From Roseibium litorale (lineage in GTDB: Bacteria > Pseudomonadota > Alphaproteobacteria > Rhizobiales > Stappiaceae), in NCBI RefSeq assembly GCF_014842915.1, contig NZ_JACYXI010000011.1, positions 1-64,000 of the forward strand: a stretch of 64,000 nucleotides of DNA. Direction: 5' to 3'. The notes under the pieces were generated by a model. That model worked only from the letters and a program-made list of their open reading frames with translations. It had not been told where the DNA came from and ran no database searches. Positions 1 to 8,842 of this stretch are shown here, piece by piece. The translations under genes and the position numbers were made by a program. The first letter of the stretch is position 1. Each line of letters opens with the position of its first letter.

Positions 1-120
1 CTCTCCAAGCGGGAAAAGGAAGCGGCAGGGAGCCATGATGACTGCGGGTGAAAACCCGATCCCCGCACGGTCGCCTGCCACTGCTCTCCCGGCAGTTTAG
101 GGGCCGGGAGAGCACCCCAT
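1..120 (+). ncRNA. Cobalamin (B12) riboswitch-like element, probably 5'-truncated by the window edge
   Basis: On the + strand the conserved blocks of the B12 element come in the right order: GGGAA near 10, a GGTGAAAACC loop near 45-54, CCCCGCA followed by CGGT near 61-71, and TGCCACTG at 76-83. A perfect 11-bp hairpin (83-93 with 103-113) follows directly. The usual final GGGAAGG and the CAGGAGACCTGCC-like 3' block are not clear. The alphaproteobacterial version of this RNA often has CCCCGCAACGGT, which fits here with one base missing. It points rightward, but the next gene (180-1313) lies on the opposite strand, so no regulated gene is visible. Confidence 0.45.
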
Positions 121-179
121 CATAACATCGGCAAGAACAAACAATCCCCAGGCTTCACAAGGGGGCTTTGCCGCAGGTC

Positions 180-1313
180 TTAGCGCGGACGTTTCAGGAC
201 TTCGAAGGCGAGGAACTGGGTGGTCTGCTCCGCATTGAAATTGTTGTCGGACGCAAGGATCAGCACGTCGGTGCCGTCCTGTCCCTTGGCGAAGGTCATG
301 GCTTCGACATTGTCCGGCGTCAGTCCAATGGCGCCGAGATCCAGGATCTGGGTCTTGCGGACAGGAACGATCCGCTCTTCCGTGGTGGACAGGCTGCCGA
401 TCTTCGACACATCCGTTGCCCCGTCCAGGTCGATCATGAACAGGCGGATGGTGTTGCCAATGTCCTGCGCATAGCCGCGCTCCAGGGTCAGCAGACGGTG
501 ATTGTCCAGCGCCAGGATCTCCGGCATGCCGTTGTCGTTCCAGCCATCCGCCTTCACGGGTGCCTGGGGGATGGGGCTGACCGGATAGACATATTGTGCC
601 TTGGCAAGGCCGCTGGTGGCGTCAAAACGGATCAGGCGGGCAAGGCTGCCGTTGGTCAGGGTGGACGCAGGGCCGTCCTGATAGAGAGCGGCCTCAAGAC
701 CCACGATGATGTCGCCGTCCTTCATGACGGCGAGGCTTTCGAAGGCGTTGTTGTTGCGGATGCCGCTTGTCTTGTCAGCGCTCGGTGCAAAGCCCTCCGG
801 CAGAACAAACTCGCGGACGAACTGGCCGTCGTCGCCCGTCACGCGCAGGAAGGGCGGAAGGCCTGCTTTCGCATCGCCCTCGCTGGTCCATAGGATGCCG
901 TCCTGGCTGAAGCGGATGGCTTCCGGATCCACGGTCTTTTCGGCAAAGGGCTTGCCGTTGGTGTCGAGCAGGGTGGTCGTTTGGGACACATTGACCGAAT
1001 GCAGCCCCTTTGCATCTACCTGGATATCAAGATCATAGAAGCGCGCAGGCGCCTTCTGCGAACGGTCATCGGAGATGGCGATAAAGCGCCGGGACGGGAA
1101 GTCGTAGTCGAGACCGGAAATGCCGCCAAACTCAACACCGTCGATCATCGTTCCGGTTGGAAGCGTGACTTCTCCAAGGAAAGACAGGCTGATGGAGGCC
1201 GAGCAGTCTGAAAGAGGGCAGGGCGTGTCGAAACGGGTGCCGGTTTCAAGCGCGAGTGCCGGGGCGGACAGAAGGAAGGCGAAGGAGGCGGAGACCAGAA
1301 GGCGGTTCAGCAT
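180..1313 (-). CDS. Secreted esterase-like activity of phytase family protein
   Basis: This is a 377-residue protein with a clear N-terminal signal peptide (charged start, hydrophobic stretch, then ALA-LE near residue 21), so it is exported to the periplasm. The body matches the esterase-like phytase family (PF13449), a beta-propeller-like fold. Typical pieces are GGISGLDYD, IAISDDR, DPEAIRF, WTSEG and the repeated acidic DNxxEAM-type segments. The true substrate in this family is poorly known; phosphate-ester hydrolysis is suggested only by the name. It stands alone: the ChrA gene upstream on the same strand ends about 120 bp before its start. Confidence 0.8.
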   Translation of the reverse strand: MLNRLLVSASFAFLLSAPALALETGTRFDTPCPLSDCSASISLSFLGEVTLPTGTMIDGVEFGGISGLDYDFPSRRFIAISDDRSQKAPARFYDLDIQVDAKGLHSVNVSQTTTLLDTNGKPFAEKTVDPEAIRFSQDGILWTSEGDAKAGLPPFLRVTGDDGQFVREFVLPEGFAPSADKTSGIRNNNAFESLAVMKDGDIIVGLEAALYQDGPASTLTNGSLARLIRFDATSGLAKAQYVYPVSPIPQAPVKADGWNDNGMPEILALDNHRLLTLERGYAQDIGNTIRLFMIDLDGATDVSKIGSLSTTEERIVPVRKTQILDLGAIGLTPDNVEAMTFAKGQDGTDVLILASDNNFNAEQTTQFLAFEVLKRPR

Positions 1314-1432
1314 GGGAAACTCACTGGACGAGAAGGGAGCTGCCCGCCCAAGAGACGGACAGGGACCGGTTCCATATGCGCCGCGCCGATGAAACCTCGG
1401 CTACGGTTTCCTGACGCTTCTGTGACATTCAA

Positions 1433-2710
1433 TCAGAGCTGAATAAGATTGATGGCCCAGCCGCTAGCGGCCATGAGGACAAGCGTTTTGCCAAGGCCGA
1501 GATGCAGGCGCAAAAGCAGCAGGGCAGCGAGGGCGGTGAGCGTTGCTGCCCGCCAGTCAAGCGTGGAAACATCCGGCACCCAGAGTGCTGCGGGTCCGAA
1601 GCTCTGCCGCGAGACCTTGCCGAAGAGCGCATGGAGCGCGAACCAGAGGCCGAGGTTGAGAATGACTCCGGCCACGGCTGCGGTGATGGCGGCGAGTGCA
1701 CCGCGCAGGCGGGGAGCACTGTCCAGCCGCTCGATGAAGGGCGCACCAGTGAAAACCAAGAGGAAGCAGGGGGCGAAGGTGACCCAGAGGCCAACGGCTG
1801 CACTTGCCAGCCCAAGCCAGACCCCGCCTGCCTTCTCACCGGCCAGATAGGCGACGAATTCCGTTACCAGAATGAGCGGTCCAGGCGTTGTCTCGGCAAG
1901 GCCAAGCGCGTCGATCACCTCATTGGCGCTGAGCCAGCTGCGGTTTACGGCCACCTCCTGCCCCAGATAGGCCAGCACGGCATAGGCTCCTCCGAAGGTG
2001 ACGACAGCCAGCTTCGAATAGAGAATGCCAATCTGGCTGAGCAAGTGTTCGGGCCCAGCGGCCGCGACCAGGACGCCCAGAGGCAGCAGCCAGATGCAAA
2101 GCCACGTCAGAGCGGTGACAAAAGCCGCTTTTGACGAGTTTTGGCGGCGGGGGGCTGGTGCTGTTGTAGTGTCCTTCCGGCTGATCAGATATCCGTAGAC
2201 ACCGGCAGTCAGAACGATCAGCGGGAAGGGCAGGGCAAAAATGAAGATCCCGGCGAAAGCCAGCCCTGCCAGCACCCAATGGTCTATGCCCTTGAGCGCT
2301 CTTTTGCCGATCCGCAGAAGCGCTTCAATAACGATGATGATCACCGCCGATTTGATGCCGAGAAACAGAGCTTGCGTGAATGGGGCGGTGCCGAAAGCGC
2401 CGTAAAGACCAGCGAGGAGCAGAACGACCACCGCGCCGGGGAGCACAAAGGCGAGGCCTGCGATCAGGCCTCCTAGCGTGCCATGCAAACGCCAGCCGGA
2501 CCAGGTGGCAAGCTGCATCGCCTCCGGGCCGGGCAGCATCATGCAGAAACTGAGGGCGTTGAGATATTGCCGCTCTGTCAGCCACTTGCGCTCGTCCACC
2601 AGAACCCTGTGCATGAGCGCAATCTGCGCTGCTGGTCCCCCGAAGGACAGGACGCCGATCTTGAGCCAGACTATCGCGGCTTCCCGGAGGCTGGGGTGCT
2701 GTTCAGTCAT
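1433..2710 (-). CDS. chrA: Chromate transporter ChrA
   Basis: This is a 425-residue integral inner-membrane protein of the CHR superfamily (long, two-domain form). The two halves are homologous: each has an FGG motif (LSFGGPAAQIA near residue 17; VTFGGAYAVLA near 230) followed by a PGP motif (MLPGPEAM; TTPGPLIL), which is diagnostic of ChrA. Family members expel chromate by membrane-potential-driven efflux, although some members may carry other oxyanions such as sulfate. It starts 18 bp after the stop of the MFS gene at 2729-3976 on the same strand, so the two are probably co-transcribed, with chrA second. Confidence 0.88.
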   Translation of the reverse strand: MTEQHPSLREAAIVWLKIGVLSFGGPAAQIALMHRVLVDERKWLTERQYLNALSFCMMLPGPEAMQLATWSGWRLHGTLGGLIAGLAFVLPGAVVVLLLAGLYGAFGTAPFTQALFLGIKSAVIIIVIEALLRIGKRALKGIDHWVLAGLAFAGIFIFALPFPLIVLTAGVYGYLISRKDTTTAPAPRRQNSSKAAFVTALTWLCIWLLPLGVLVAAAGPEHLLSQIGILYSKLAVVTFGGAYAVLAYLGQEVAVNRSWLSANEVIDALGLAETTPGPLILVTEFVAYLAGEKAGGVWLGLASAAVGLWVTFAPCFLLVFTGAPFIERLDSAPRLRGALAAITAAVAGVILNLGLWFALHALFGKVSRQSFGPAALWVPDVSTLDWRAATLTALAALLLLRLHLGLGKTLVLMAASGWAINLIQL

Positions 2711-2728
2711 CCAGCCTCCATTGCATTG

Positions 2729-3976
2729 TCAGACTGTCCCGGCGCTGAGGCGGGCAACGGGCTTTTCCTCGATCGGCCAGTGGACGATGGCAGCGAAAAT
2801 CCCAAGCGCAATGCCTGCCCACCAGATCGGGTCATAAGACCCTGTGGCCTCATAAATCTTGCCGCCCAGCCAGACGCCCAGGAACGAGCCGACCTGATGG
2901 GAGACAAAGACGAAGCCAAACAGGGTCGCCATGTAGCGCGGACCGAACATGACAGCGACCAGACCAGAGGTTGGCGGGACGGTGGAGAGCCACAGGAGAC
3001 CCATCGATCCCGCAAACAGAAGCACAGAGGCAGGAGACGGGGGGAGGATCAGGAAGATCGCGATTGCCACAGAGCGGGCAAGATAGATCGTGGACAGGAA
3101 AATGGGCTTGGAATAGCGCCCGCCAATATAGCCGGAGATCAGGGAGCCTGCGACGTTGCAAAGCCCGATCATGGCAATTGCGGCAGCACCCCAGGACGGG
3201 TCCATGCCAAGATCGGCGATATAGGGGGGAAGGTGAACCGTGATGAAGGCCAGGTGGAAGCCGCAGACAAAGAAGCCGAAGATCAGAAGGATAAAGCCCT
3301 TGGTGGCGAAAGCTTCGGCGATTGCCTGCTTCAGGTTTTGAGAGGCGACGCCAGCTTGAGATGCAGGAGCCTCGCTTTTGCCCCGGATGGCAACTGCAAG
3401 GAAGGGGATCAGCATCATCAGGCCGGCAAAGACGATCAGCGTTTGCTGCCAGCCCACGCCCTCGAGCAACGCGCCGCCGAGGGGGGCGAACAGGAACTGT
3501 CCGAGAGAGCCGGACGCCGTGCCGATGCCGAAGGCAAGGGAGCGCTGTTCCGGGGTCACTGTCCGGCCAAAGGCTGCCAGAACCAGAGAGAACGAGGAAA
3601 ACGCGATCCCGAGGCCGACCAGCACGCCTGCGGATATATGCAGAATCACCGGTGTGGTGGCATCCGCCATGAGATAGAGGCCGGAAGCATAGAGCACGGC
3701 GCCCAGTGTCATGGTCTTCCAGGTGCCGAAGCGGTCAGAGCACATGCCTGCGACCGGCTGGCCAAAGCCCCACATGAGGTTCTGGATGGCGATCGCCAGA
3801 CCGAAGATCTCGCGGTTCCAGTCACGCGCTTCCGTCATGGGTTGCAGCAGCAAGCCCATGGCCGAGCGCGGGCCGAAGGAAAGCAGGGCGATCAGGCAGC
3901 CGCAGGCGATGATCAGCGGAATGTTCGGGCGGCCAGAGGCGGCGGCTGACGGAATGGGGGACGGCGTGCTGCTCAT
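2729..3976 (-). CDS. MFS transporter
   Basis: This is a 415-residue major facilitator superfamily permease with about 12 predicted membrane helices. The loop 2-3 motif appears as GMCSDRFGTWKTM and the sequence resembles the monocarboxylate/oxalate-formate-like branch (N-terminal LLSFGPRSAMGLLLQPM). The substrate cannot be read from sequence. It is the first gene of a probable two-gene unit with chrA, which could be coincidental. The start codon lies about 390 bp from nadA on the other strand, so the region 3977-4369 must contain its promoter. Confidence 0.78.
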   Translation of the reverse strand: MSSTPSPIPSAAASGRPNIPLIIACGCLIALLSFGPRSAMGLLLQPMTEARDWNREIFGLAIAIQNLMWGFGQPVAGMCSDRFGTWKTMTLGAVLYASGLYLMADATTPVILHISAGVLVGLGIAFSSFSLVLAAFGRTVTPEQRSLAFGIGTASGSLGQFLFAPLGGALLEGVGWQQTLIVFAGLMMLIPFLAVAIRGKSEAPASQAGVASQNLKQAIAEAFATKGFILLIFGFFVCGFHLAFITVHLPPYIADLGMDPSWGAAAIAMIGLCNVAGSLISGYIGGRYSKPIFLSTIYLARSVAIAIFLILPPSPASVLLFAGSMGLLWLSTVPPTSGLVAVMFGPRYMATLFGFVFVSHQVGSFLGVWLGGKIYEATGSYDPIWWAGIALGIFAAIVHWPIEEKPVARLSAGTV

Positions 3977-4330
3977 TCGGATCTCTCACCAAAGGCCAAT
4001 CGGAACATTGAGAGTACGCGGGAGACGGGATCCGCAGAAACGATATTTCGTGAAAGACCCATCAGCAACGCGAATGAAAGCCCCCGTGCAGGTCATGAGA
4101 ACCGGGTTGTCATGCGGTGAAAGATTGGCCCCCATCTGCCCTTCTTGCATGCAAAGGTCGCATCTGCGCGCTGAATGGATCAGGCAAGATCATGAAATGA
4201 TGAAGCTTTTGAGACAAAACGCCCGGTTTCGTGAATGCCTATGGATTTTCCACTTTCAAGGTTCTATATAAGCTCTGAAAGAGCAGAAGGTAGAGCAAGG
4301 GCGATACGGCCCGTTTTCTTTGGCAATAGA
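3977..4330. promoter_or_regulatory. Divergent intergenic region between the MFS gene and nadA
   Basis: About 350 bp with no convincing gene. An open frame runs from 4235 into nadA, but it has no ribosome site and its N-terminus does not resemble NadA. The region must carry promoters for the leftward MFS-chrA unit and the rightward nad operon. A TTGGCA hexamer at 4320-4325 is a possible -35 for nadA, with the matching -10 falling inside the palindrome at 4331-4349. I see no other repeat or hairpin of note. Confidence 0.4.
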
Positions 4331-4349
4331 TATACTCAAATTGAGTATA
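4331..4349. promoter_or_regulatory. Perfect 19-bp palindrome upstream of nadA, probable NadQ operator
   Basis: The sequence TATACTCAA-A-TTGAGTATA is a 9/9 perfect inverted repeat around one central base, 20 bp before the nadA start codon and overlapping the likely -10 region. NadQ (COG4111) is known by comparative genomics to control nadABC in alphaproteobacteria, and a nadQ gene is present at 10282-11277. A repressor bound here would block the promoter. That this is the NadQ site is inference from position and symmetry. Confidence 0.7.
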
Positions 4350-4369
4350 AAGTCCTGAGGGAGGTCCCC

Positions 4370-5446
4370 ATGACCATCACCAGTTCTCCGGCCGCCTTCA
4401 AGGGTGCCACTCCCGTCGCTCTGGAGCGTTATGGCCGCCTGCCGCGTCCGGATCTCAGCTATACGCCGGAAGTCGCCGAAGCGACTGCTCCGATCTACGA
4501 GAAGCTGAAGCACATCATCCCTGCGATCGAGTGGCCAGCACTTGCTCCGACCATTCATGCTATCAATCTGCTGAAAAAGCAGCGCAATGCGGTGATCCTG
4601 GCACATAACTACATGACGCCGGACATCTACCACGGTGTGGCCGATATCGTTGGTGACAGCCTTCAGCTCGCCATCGAGGCAACCCGTACGGATGCGCAGG
4701 TCATCGTTCAGTGCGGCGTGCACTTCATGGCCGAGACCTCGAAGATCCTGAGCCCGGAAAAGACGGTTCTGATCCCGGATATGCGGGCTGGCTGCTCGCT
4801 GGCCGAGTCGATCACTGGCGCCGATGTCCGCGCCCTGCGCGAGCGCAATCCCGGTGTCCCGATCATCACCTATGTGAACACCTCCGCCGATGTGAAGGCC
4901 GAGTGCGACATCTGCTGCACGTCATCCAATGCGCTGGAAGTGGTCGAGAGCTTTGGTGTCGACCGGGTGTTCCTCATTCCGGACAAGTATCTGGCCGCCA
5001 ATGTCGGCAACAAGACCGATGTGGACGTTCTGGTCTGGGATGGGGCTTGCGAGGTGCATGAGCGCTTCACCGCCAAGGAGCTGCGCGACTACCGCAAGAT
5101 CGAACCGGACATCAAGATCATCGCCCATCCGGAGTGTCCGCCGGAAGTCGTCGCCGAGGCTGACTTTGCCGGCTCCACCGCGCATATGATCGACTGGGTG
5201 AAGACCCGCAAGCCGGAGAAGGTGATGATGATCACCGAATGCTCCATGGCCGATAATGTCGCCAGCGAGACGCCGGGCGTGAATTATATCCGTCCGTGCA
5301 ACCTGTGCCCGCACATGAAGCGGATTACACTGGACAAGATCCTCGACACCTTGGTCGAGATGAAGGAAGAAGTAATCGTCGATCCGGTCGTCGCCGAAAA
5401 AGCGCGAATCGCGGTCGAGCGGATGATCAATCTGAAGAAGAACTGA
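4370..5446 (+). CDS. nadA: Quinolinate synthase NadA
   Basis: This enzyme condenses iminoaspartate with dihydroxyacetone phosphate to give quinolinate, the first committed metabolite of NAD synthesis; it carries an oxygen-sensitive [4Fe-4S] cluster. The chosen ATG (358 residues, normal for the family) follows a GAGG ribosome site; an in-frame upstream start at 4235 has none. Seen motifs: [19 protein letters not shown], the [10 protein letters not shown] loop, CDICCTS and C-terminal [12 protein letters not shown], which include the expected cluster cysteines. It leads the nadA-nadB-nadC operon and lies directly behind the palindrome at 4331-4349. Confidence 0.96.
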   Translation: MTITSSPAAFKGATPVALERYGRLPRPDLSYTPEVAEATAPIYEKLKHIIPAIEWPALAPTIHAINLLKKQRNAVILAHNYMTPDIYHGVADIVGDSLQLAIEATRTDAQVIVQCGVHFMAETSKILSPEKTVLIPDMRAGCSLAESITGADVRALRERNPGVPIITYVNTSADVKAECDICCTSSNALEVVESFGVDRVFLIPDKYLAANVGNKTDVDVLVWDGACEVHERFTAKELRDYRKIEPDIKIIAHPECPPEVVAEADFAGSTAHMIDWVKTRKPEKVMMITECSMADNVASETPGVNYIRPCNLCPHMKRITLDKILDTLVEMKEEVIVDPVVAEKARIAVERMINLKKN

Positions 5447-5475
5447 TCGATCATTCTAATCTGTAGTGAAGGCTG

Positions 5476-5504
5476 CTGCCGGACATTGGCTCCGGCAGGG
5501 TTTT
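5476..5504 (+). terminator. Terminator-like hairpin in the nadA-nadB gap
   Basis: A perfect 8-bp stem (CTGCCGGA at 5476-5483 with TCCGGCAG at 5491-5498) is followed by GG and four Ts (5501-5504). It sits in the 100-bp gap between nadA and the nadB start at 5547. The short T-run suggests partial termination or transcript processing rather than a full stop, lowering nadBC relative to nadA. Confidence 0.5.
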
Positions 5505-5546
5505 CGATCCGGCTCCTCAGGTGCCGGTTCATCATGGGACATTCCT

Positions 5547-7157
5547 ATGGGCATTTCGGTCGAAGATTTCGCCCCCGCGCTTGCGGGCAAGGACGTTGAT
5601 GACGTCGTCATTCTGGGCGGCGGTCTCGCCGGTCTGTTCTGCGCGCTGAAGCTCGCACCGCGGCCGGTCACCGTCATCTCCAACGCGGCCATCGGCCAGG
5701 GGGCATCCTCTGCCTGGGCACAGGGCGGCATCGCGGCGGCCGTGTCCGACCAGGACACGTTCGAGAAGCACCGGGACGACACCCTCGCCGCCGGTGCAGG
5801 GATCTGTGAGCGCAAGATCGTAGAGCAGATGACCCGGGAAGCGGGCGACCGTGTCCGCGATCTCCTGTCCTATGGCGTTCCCTTTGATCAGGATCTGGAA
5901 GGCCGTCTTCAGCTCTCCCGCGAAGCAGCTCATTCGGAAAACCGTGTCGTGCGCGTGCGCGGCGACATGGCGGGCCGCGCCATCATGGACGCGCTGATTG
6001 CCGCCGTCCGCAGGACCCCGTCGATCCGCATCCTGGAAGGCTTCATCGGTGAAAGCCTGATGGGCGAAGGCCGCTATGTGACCGGGGTTCTGGCGCGCAA
6101 GCGCGGCGGCCTGGAGCGCATGGCGTTTCCGGCCCATGCAGTCGTTCTGGCCTCCGGGGGCATTGGCCATCTCTACTCGGTCACCACGAACCCGGGCGAA
6201 GCCAACGGCCATGGTCTGGCCATGGCGGCCCGCGCCGGTGCGGTGATCGCCGATGCAGAATTCGTCCAGTTCCACCCGACCGCGTTGAATGTCGGCAAGG
6301 ACCCTGCGCCGCTGGCGACGGAAGCCCTGCGCGGGGAAGGGGCGACCCTGATCAACTCCGCCGGTGAGCGGTTCATGACCAAGGTGCACGACCTGGCAGA
6401 GCTTGCGCCGCGCGATATCGTGGCACGTGCGATCCACCGGGAAGTGGCCTCTGGCCGTGGTGCGTTCCTCGATTGCCGTGCAGCCGTTGGCGGCGCGTTC
6501 AAGGACCGCTATCCGACGGTCTACGCGGCCTGCGTGGAAGCTGGCATCGATCCGGCGACCCAGCCAATCCCCGTGGCTCCTGCGGAGCATTATCACATGG
6601 GCGGTGTCCTGACGGATGCCAATGGCCGTACGTCGCTGGACGGCCTGTGGGCTGCCGGTGAGGTTGCGTCCACCGGTGCCCATGGTGCGAACCGCCTTGC
6701 ATCCAACTCCCTGCTGGAAGCGGTCGTCTTTGCCGCCCGTATTGCGGATGACATTCAGGGTCTCATGCCGACCCCGCGCAGCGCTTACTGGAACGAACTC
6801 GATAGCGAGCCGGGCCTGCCGAGCCAGCGCAACGTGGAGGAACGCGACGCGATCAGCGCCCTGCGCGAAACCATGGGCCGTAATGCCGGCGTGGAGCGGG
6901 ATGCGGACAGCCTGCGCCGGGCGCTGGCCGATATTGCTTCTGCCGAAGCGCGCTGTGAGCGGGTATCGATCCGCAACATGATGATCGCAGGGCGGATTAT
7001 TGCCGCTTCCGCGCTTAAGCGGACCGAAAGCCGGGGTGGACACTTCCGTTCCGATTTCCCGGAAGCCGATCCGGCACAGGCGCGCCGCTCCTTCACCAGC
7101 CTGAAGGAAGTGGACGCGATTGCGAAGGAAGCGGCAGCTGTGGCCGCAGGAGACTGA
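5547..7157 (+). CDS. nadB: L-aspartate oxidase NadB
   Basis: This FAD enzyme oxidises L-aspartate to iminoaspartate, the substrate of NadA. I chose the ATG at 5547 (536 residues), because the alternative GTG at 5466 has no ribosome site and lies before the hairpin at 5476-5504. Visible features: the FAD-binding [12 protein letters not shown] near the N-terminus, [46 protein letters not shown] and [17 protein letters not shown], in the usual order of the succinate dehydrogenase/fumarate reductase flavoprotein family. It is followed 4 bp later by nadC. Confidence 0.95.
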   Translation: MGISVEDFAPALAGKDVDDVVILGGGLAGLFCALKLAPRPVTVISNAAIGQGASSAWAQGGIAAAVSDQDTFEKHRDDTLAAGAGICERKIVEQMTREAGDRVRDLLSYGVPFDQDLEGRLQLSREAAHSENRVVRVRGDMAGRAIMDALIAAVRRTPSIRILEGFIGESLMGEGRYVTGVLARKRGGLERMAFPAHAVVLASGGIGHLYSVTTNPGEANGHGLAMAARAGAVIADAEFVQFHPTALNVGKDPAPLATEALRGEGATLINSAGERFMTKVHDLAELAPRDIVARAIHREVASGRGAFLDCRAAVGGAFKDRYPTVYAACVEAGIDPATQPIPVAPAEHYHMGGVLTDANGRTSLDGLWAAGEVASTGAHGANRLASNSLLEAVVFAARIADDIQGLMPTPRSAYWNELDSEPGLPSQRNVEERDAISALRETMGRNAGVERDADSLRRALADIASAEARCERVSIRNMMIAGRIIAASALKRTESRGGHFRSDFPEADPAQARRSFTSLKEVDAIAKEAAAVAAGD

Positions 7158-7161
7158 TCCG

Positions 7162-8022
7162 ATGGCCGGATATCTGCCCGAACTGCCCCGCCTGATGGTT
7201 GACGAAGCGGTCAAGGCGGCTTTGCTCGAAGACTGGGGCCGGGCAGGGGATGTGACCAGTCAGGCTACCATTCCGGCGGATGCCCAGGCAACGGCGGTGA
7301 TTGCCTCGCGCAAGCCCGGTGTTCTGGCCGGTCTGGCCCTCGCAGAAAGTGCCTTCCGCCAGACTAATGCCCAGGTTCGCTTCGAGGCTGTTTTGCAGGA
7401 CGGAGCAAGGCTGGAAAAGGGGAGCGTTGCCGCCCGCATGTCAGGGCCTGCCCGTGCCATCCTGTCAGCCGAGCGCGTGGCGCTGAATTTTGCCTGCCAT
7501 TTGTCGGGTATCGCCACGGCCACGGCCCGGTTCGCCGATCTGATTGCCCACACGCAAGCCAATATCGTCTGCACCCGCAAGACCACACCGGGCCTCAGGG
7601 CTTTCGAGAAATATGCCGTGCGTTGCGGCGGCGGCTCCAACCACCGCTTCGGCCTGGATGATGCCATCCTGATCAAGGACAACCACATCGCCGTCGCAGG
7701 CGGTGTGCGCCCGGCCATCGAAGCGGCCAAGGCTTTTGCCGGTCATCTGGTAAAGATCGAGGTAGAGGTCGACACGCTGGACCAGCTGCGCGAAGCGCTT
7801 GCCTGCAAGCCTGATGTGATCATGCTGGATAACATGGGGCCGGATCAGCTGCGTGAAGCCGTTTCCATCGCCAATGGTCAGGTGCTGCTGGAGGCTTCCG
7901 GCGGGATCGAGGCCGATACGATTACGGCCATTGCCGAGGCGGGTGTGAACCTCATCTCCTCCGGCTGGATCACCCATTCCTCCCCGATTCTGGACCTGGG
8001 CCTGGACATCGAGATCGGATAG
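7162..8022 (+). CDS. nadC: Nicotinate-nucleotide pyrophosphorylase NadC
   Basis: Quinolinate phosphoribosyltransferase (carboxylating) converts quinolinate and PRPP to nicotinate mononucleotide and completes the de novo branch. The ATG at 7162 follows AGGAGA at good spacing, giving 286 residues, the family norm; the longer frame from 7120 lies within nadB. Motifs: LLEDWGRAGDVTSQ, ERVALNFACHLSGIAT, CTRKTTPGLR, KYAVRCGGGSNHR, DAILIKDNHI, KIEVEVD and LEASGGI, all characteristic. It is the last gene of the operon, ending at a G/C-rich hairpin. Confidence 0.96.
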   Translation: MAGYLPELPRLMVDEAVKAALLEDWGRAGDVTSQATIPADAQATAVIASRKPGVLAGLALAESAFRQTNAQVRFEAVLQDGARLEKGSVAARMSGPARAILSAERVALNFACHLSGIATATARFADLIAHTQANIVCTRKTTPGLRAFEKYAVRCGGGSNHRFGLDDAILIKDNHIAVAGGVRPAIEAAKAFAGHLVKIEVEVDTLDQLREALACKPDVIMLDNMGPDQLREAVSIANGQVLLEASGGIEADTITAIAEAGVNLISSGWITHSSPILDLGLDIEIG

Positions 8023-8045
8023 GCGCGGCGGCAAGCCGCCACGCC
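8022..8045. terminator. G/C-rich hairpin between nadC and the convergent hupE-like gene
   Basis: GGCG-c-GGCGGC pairs with GCCGCC-a-CGCC around a two-base loop, directly at the nadC stop. There is no good T-run on either side. It probably ends both convergent transcripts or stabilises their 3' ends. Confidence 0.45.
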
Positions 8046-8052
8046 TTCCTGC

Positions 8053-8661
8053 TTAACCAGCGATTAGAAAAAGGCCTGCGGCGGCGGTCAGGCCGCCGAG
8101 AATGCGGGTTGCTATTTCTCCGCGGCGGGTGTCCGCATCAAGGCCGTTGCGGGTGCCAAAGCCAATCAGAACACCTGCCCCATGCAGCAGTGCGGTGGCG
8201 CAGACAAAGCCGAGACCATAGGTCAGGACGGCTGCAGCCCCCATTTCACCGCCATGAGCGTGCCCGTGAAAGAGGCCGAAAATGCCCGTGATCACGGCGC
8301 AGGCGGCAAGCGGCAGCGGCAGGGCCAGGGCGACCAGGGCACCGATGGCCACGACGCTTGCGAGGATCATCGGCTCGACAAAGGGCAGATGCACGCCGCC
8401 GAGAGCCAGCAGGAAGCCTGCGACCATCGAGCTGACAAAGGCAGTCGGCAGCGCCCAGATAGCCTTGCCACCTGCCAATGCGCCCCATAGGCCGACGGCA
8501 ATCATCGCAAGGACGTGATCAAGACCGAAGACGGGATGGGTAAATCCGGCGGCAAAGGAGCCGTGTTCGGACGGATCCAGATGGGCAAAGGCCGGGCTGG
8601 AGAGGGCGGTGAGGCTCAGCGAGAGCGTGCCAAGGGCCAGAAGCCCGCGAAGATGTGTCAT
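8053..8661 (-). CDS. hupE: HupE/UreJ family protein (putative nickel/cobalt permease)
   Basis: This is a 202-residue membrane protein with a cleavable signal peptide ending FAHLD, followed by about six membrane helices. The signature HPVFGLDHVLAM near residue 42 (histidines and aspartate that bind metal in HupE/UreJ) and a GLFHGHAHG segment near residue 115 are present. HupE/UreJ proteins import nickel, or cobalt, by secondary transport. No hydrogenase or urease gene lies nearby. The B12-riboswitch-like element at 1-120 is too far away and points the other way. Confidence 0.85.
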   Translation of the reverse strand: MTHLRGLLALGTLSLSLTALSSPAFAHLDPSEHGSFAAGFTHPVFGLDHVLAMIAVGLWGALAGGKAIWALPTAFVSSMVAGFLLALGGVHLPFVEPMILASVVAIGALVALALPLPLAACAVITGIFGLFHGHAHGGEMGAAAVLTYGLGFVCATALLHGAGVLIGFGTRNGLDADTRRGEIATRILGGLTAAAGLFLIAG

Positions 8662-8790
8662 GAGAGATCCTCTGAGGTGAGTCGATCATGCACCCCGGAA
8701 TGGGTCGTGCGGGACCTAACAACCTTTCAGGGGCCAGTTTGTCAAATTTCCCGGGCTCTTGTCTTGTTGAAAGCGCGGGCAGCAAAAAGA

Positions 8791-8815
8791 AAACCCCGGA
8801 ACCGGTCCGGGGTTT
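8791..8815 (-). terminator. Intrinsic terminator of the SleB-like gene
   Basis: AAACCCCGGA (8791-8800) pairs perfectly with TCCGGGGTTT (8806-8815). Read leftward it is followed by TCTTTTTGCT, a proper T-run, so it ends the leftward transcript of the gene at 8843-10096. Confidence 0.85.
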
Positions 8816-8842
8816 CTCACCGTGCTCTTGCGATAGGTTCGA

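Noticed and set aside
168-893. Long + strand open frame opposite the phytase-like gene
   Set aside because: It lacks a ribosome site and similarity to any family, and the minus strand carries a clear gene with signal peptide; it is the antisense shadow, so it does not supply a gene for the riboswitch-like element.
2483-3949. 488-codon + strand frame opposite chrA and the MFS gene
   Set aside because: Composition is polar and repetitive with no recognisable domain. It spans two genes on the other strand and is a GC-rich shadow frame.
5532-7214. 560-codon minus-strand frame opposite nadB
   Set aside because: nadB has all family motifs in the + frame; the antisense frame has no domain and arises from high third-position GC.
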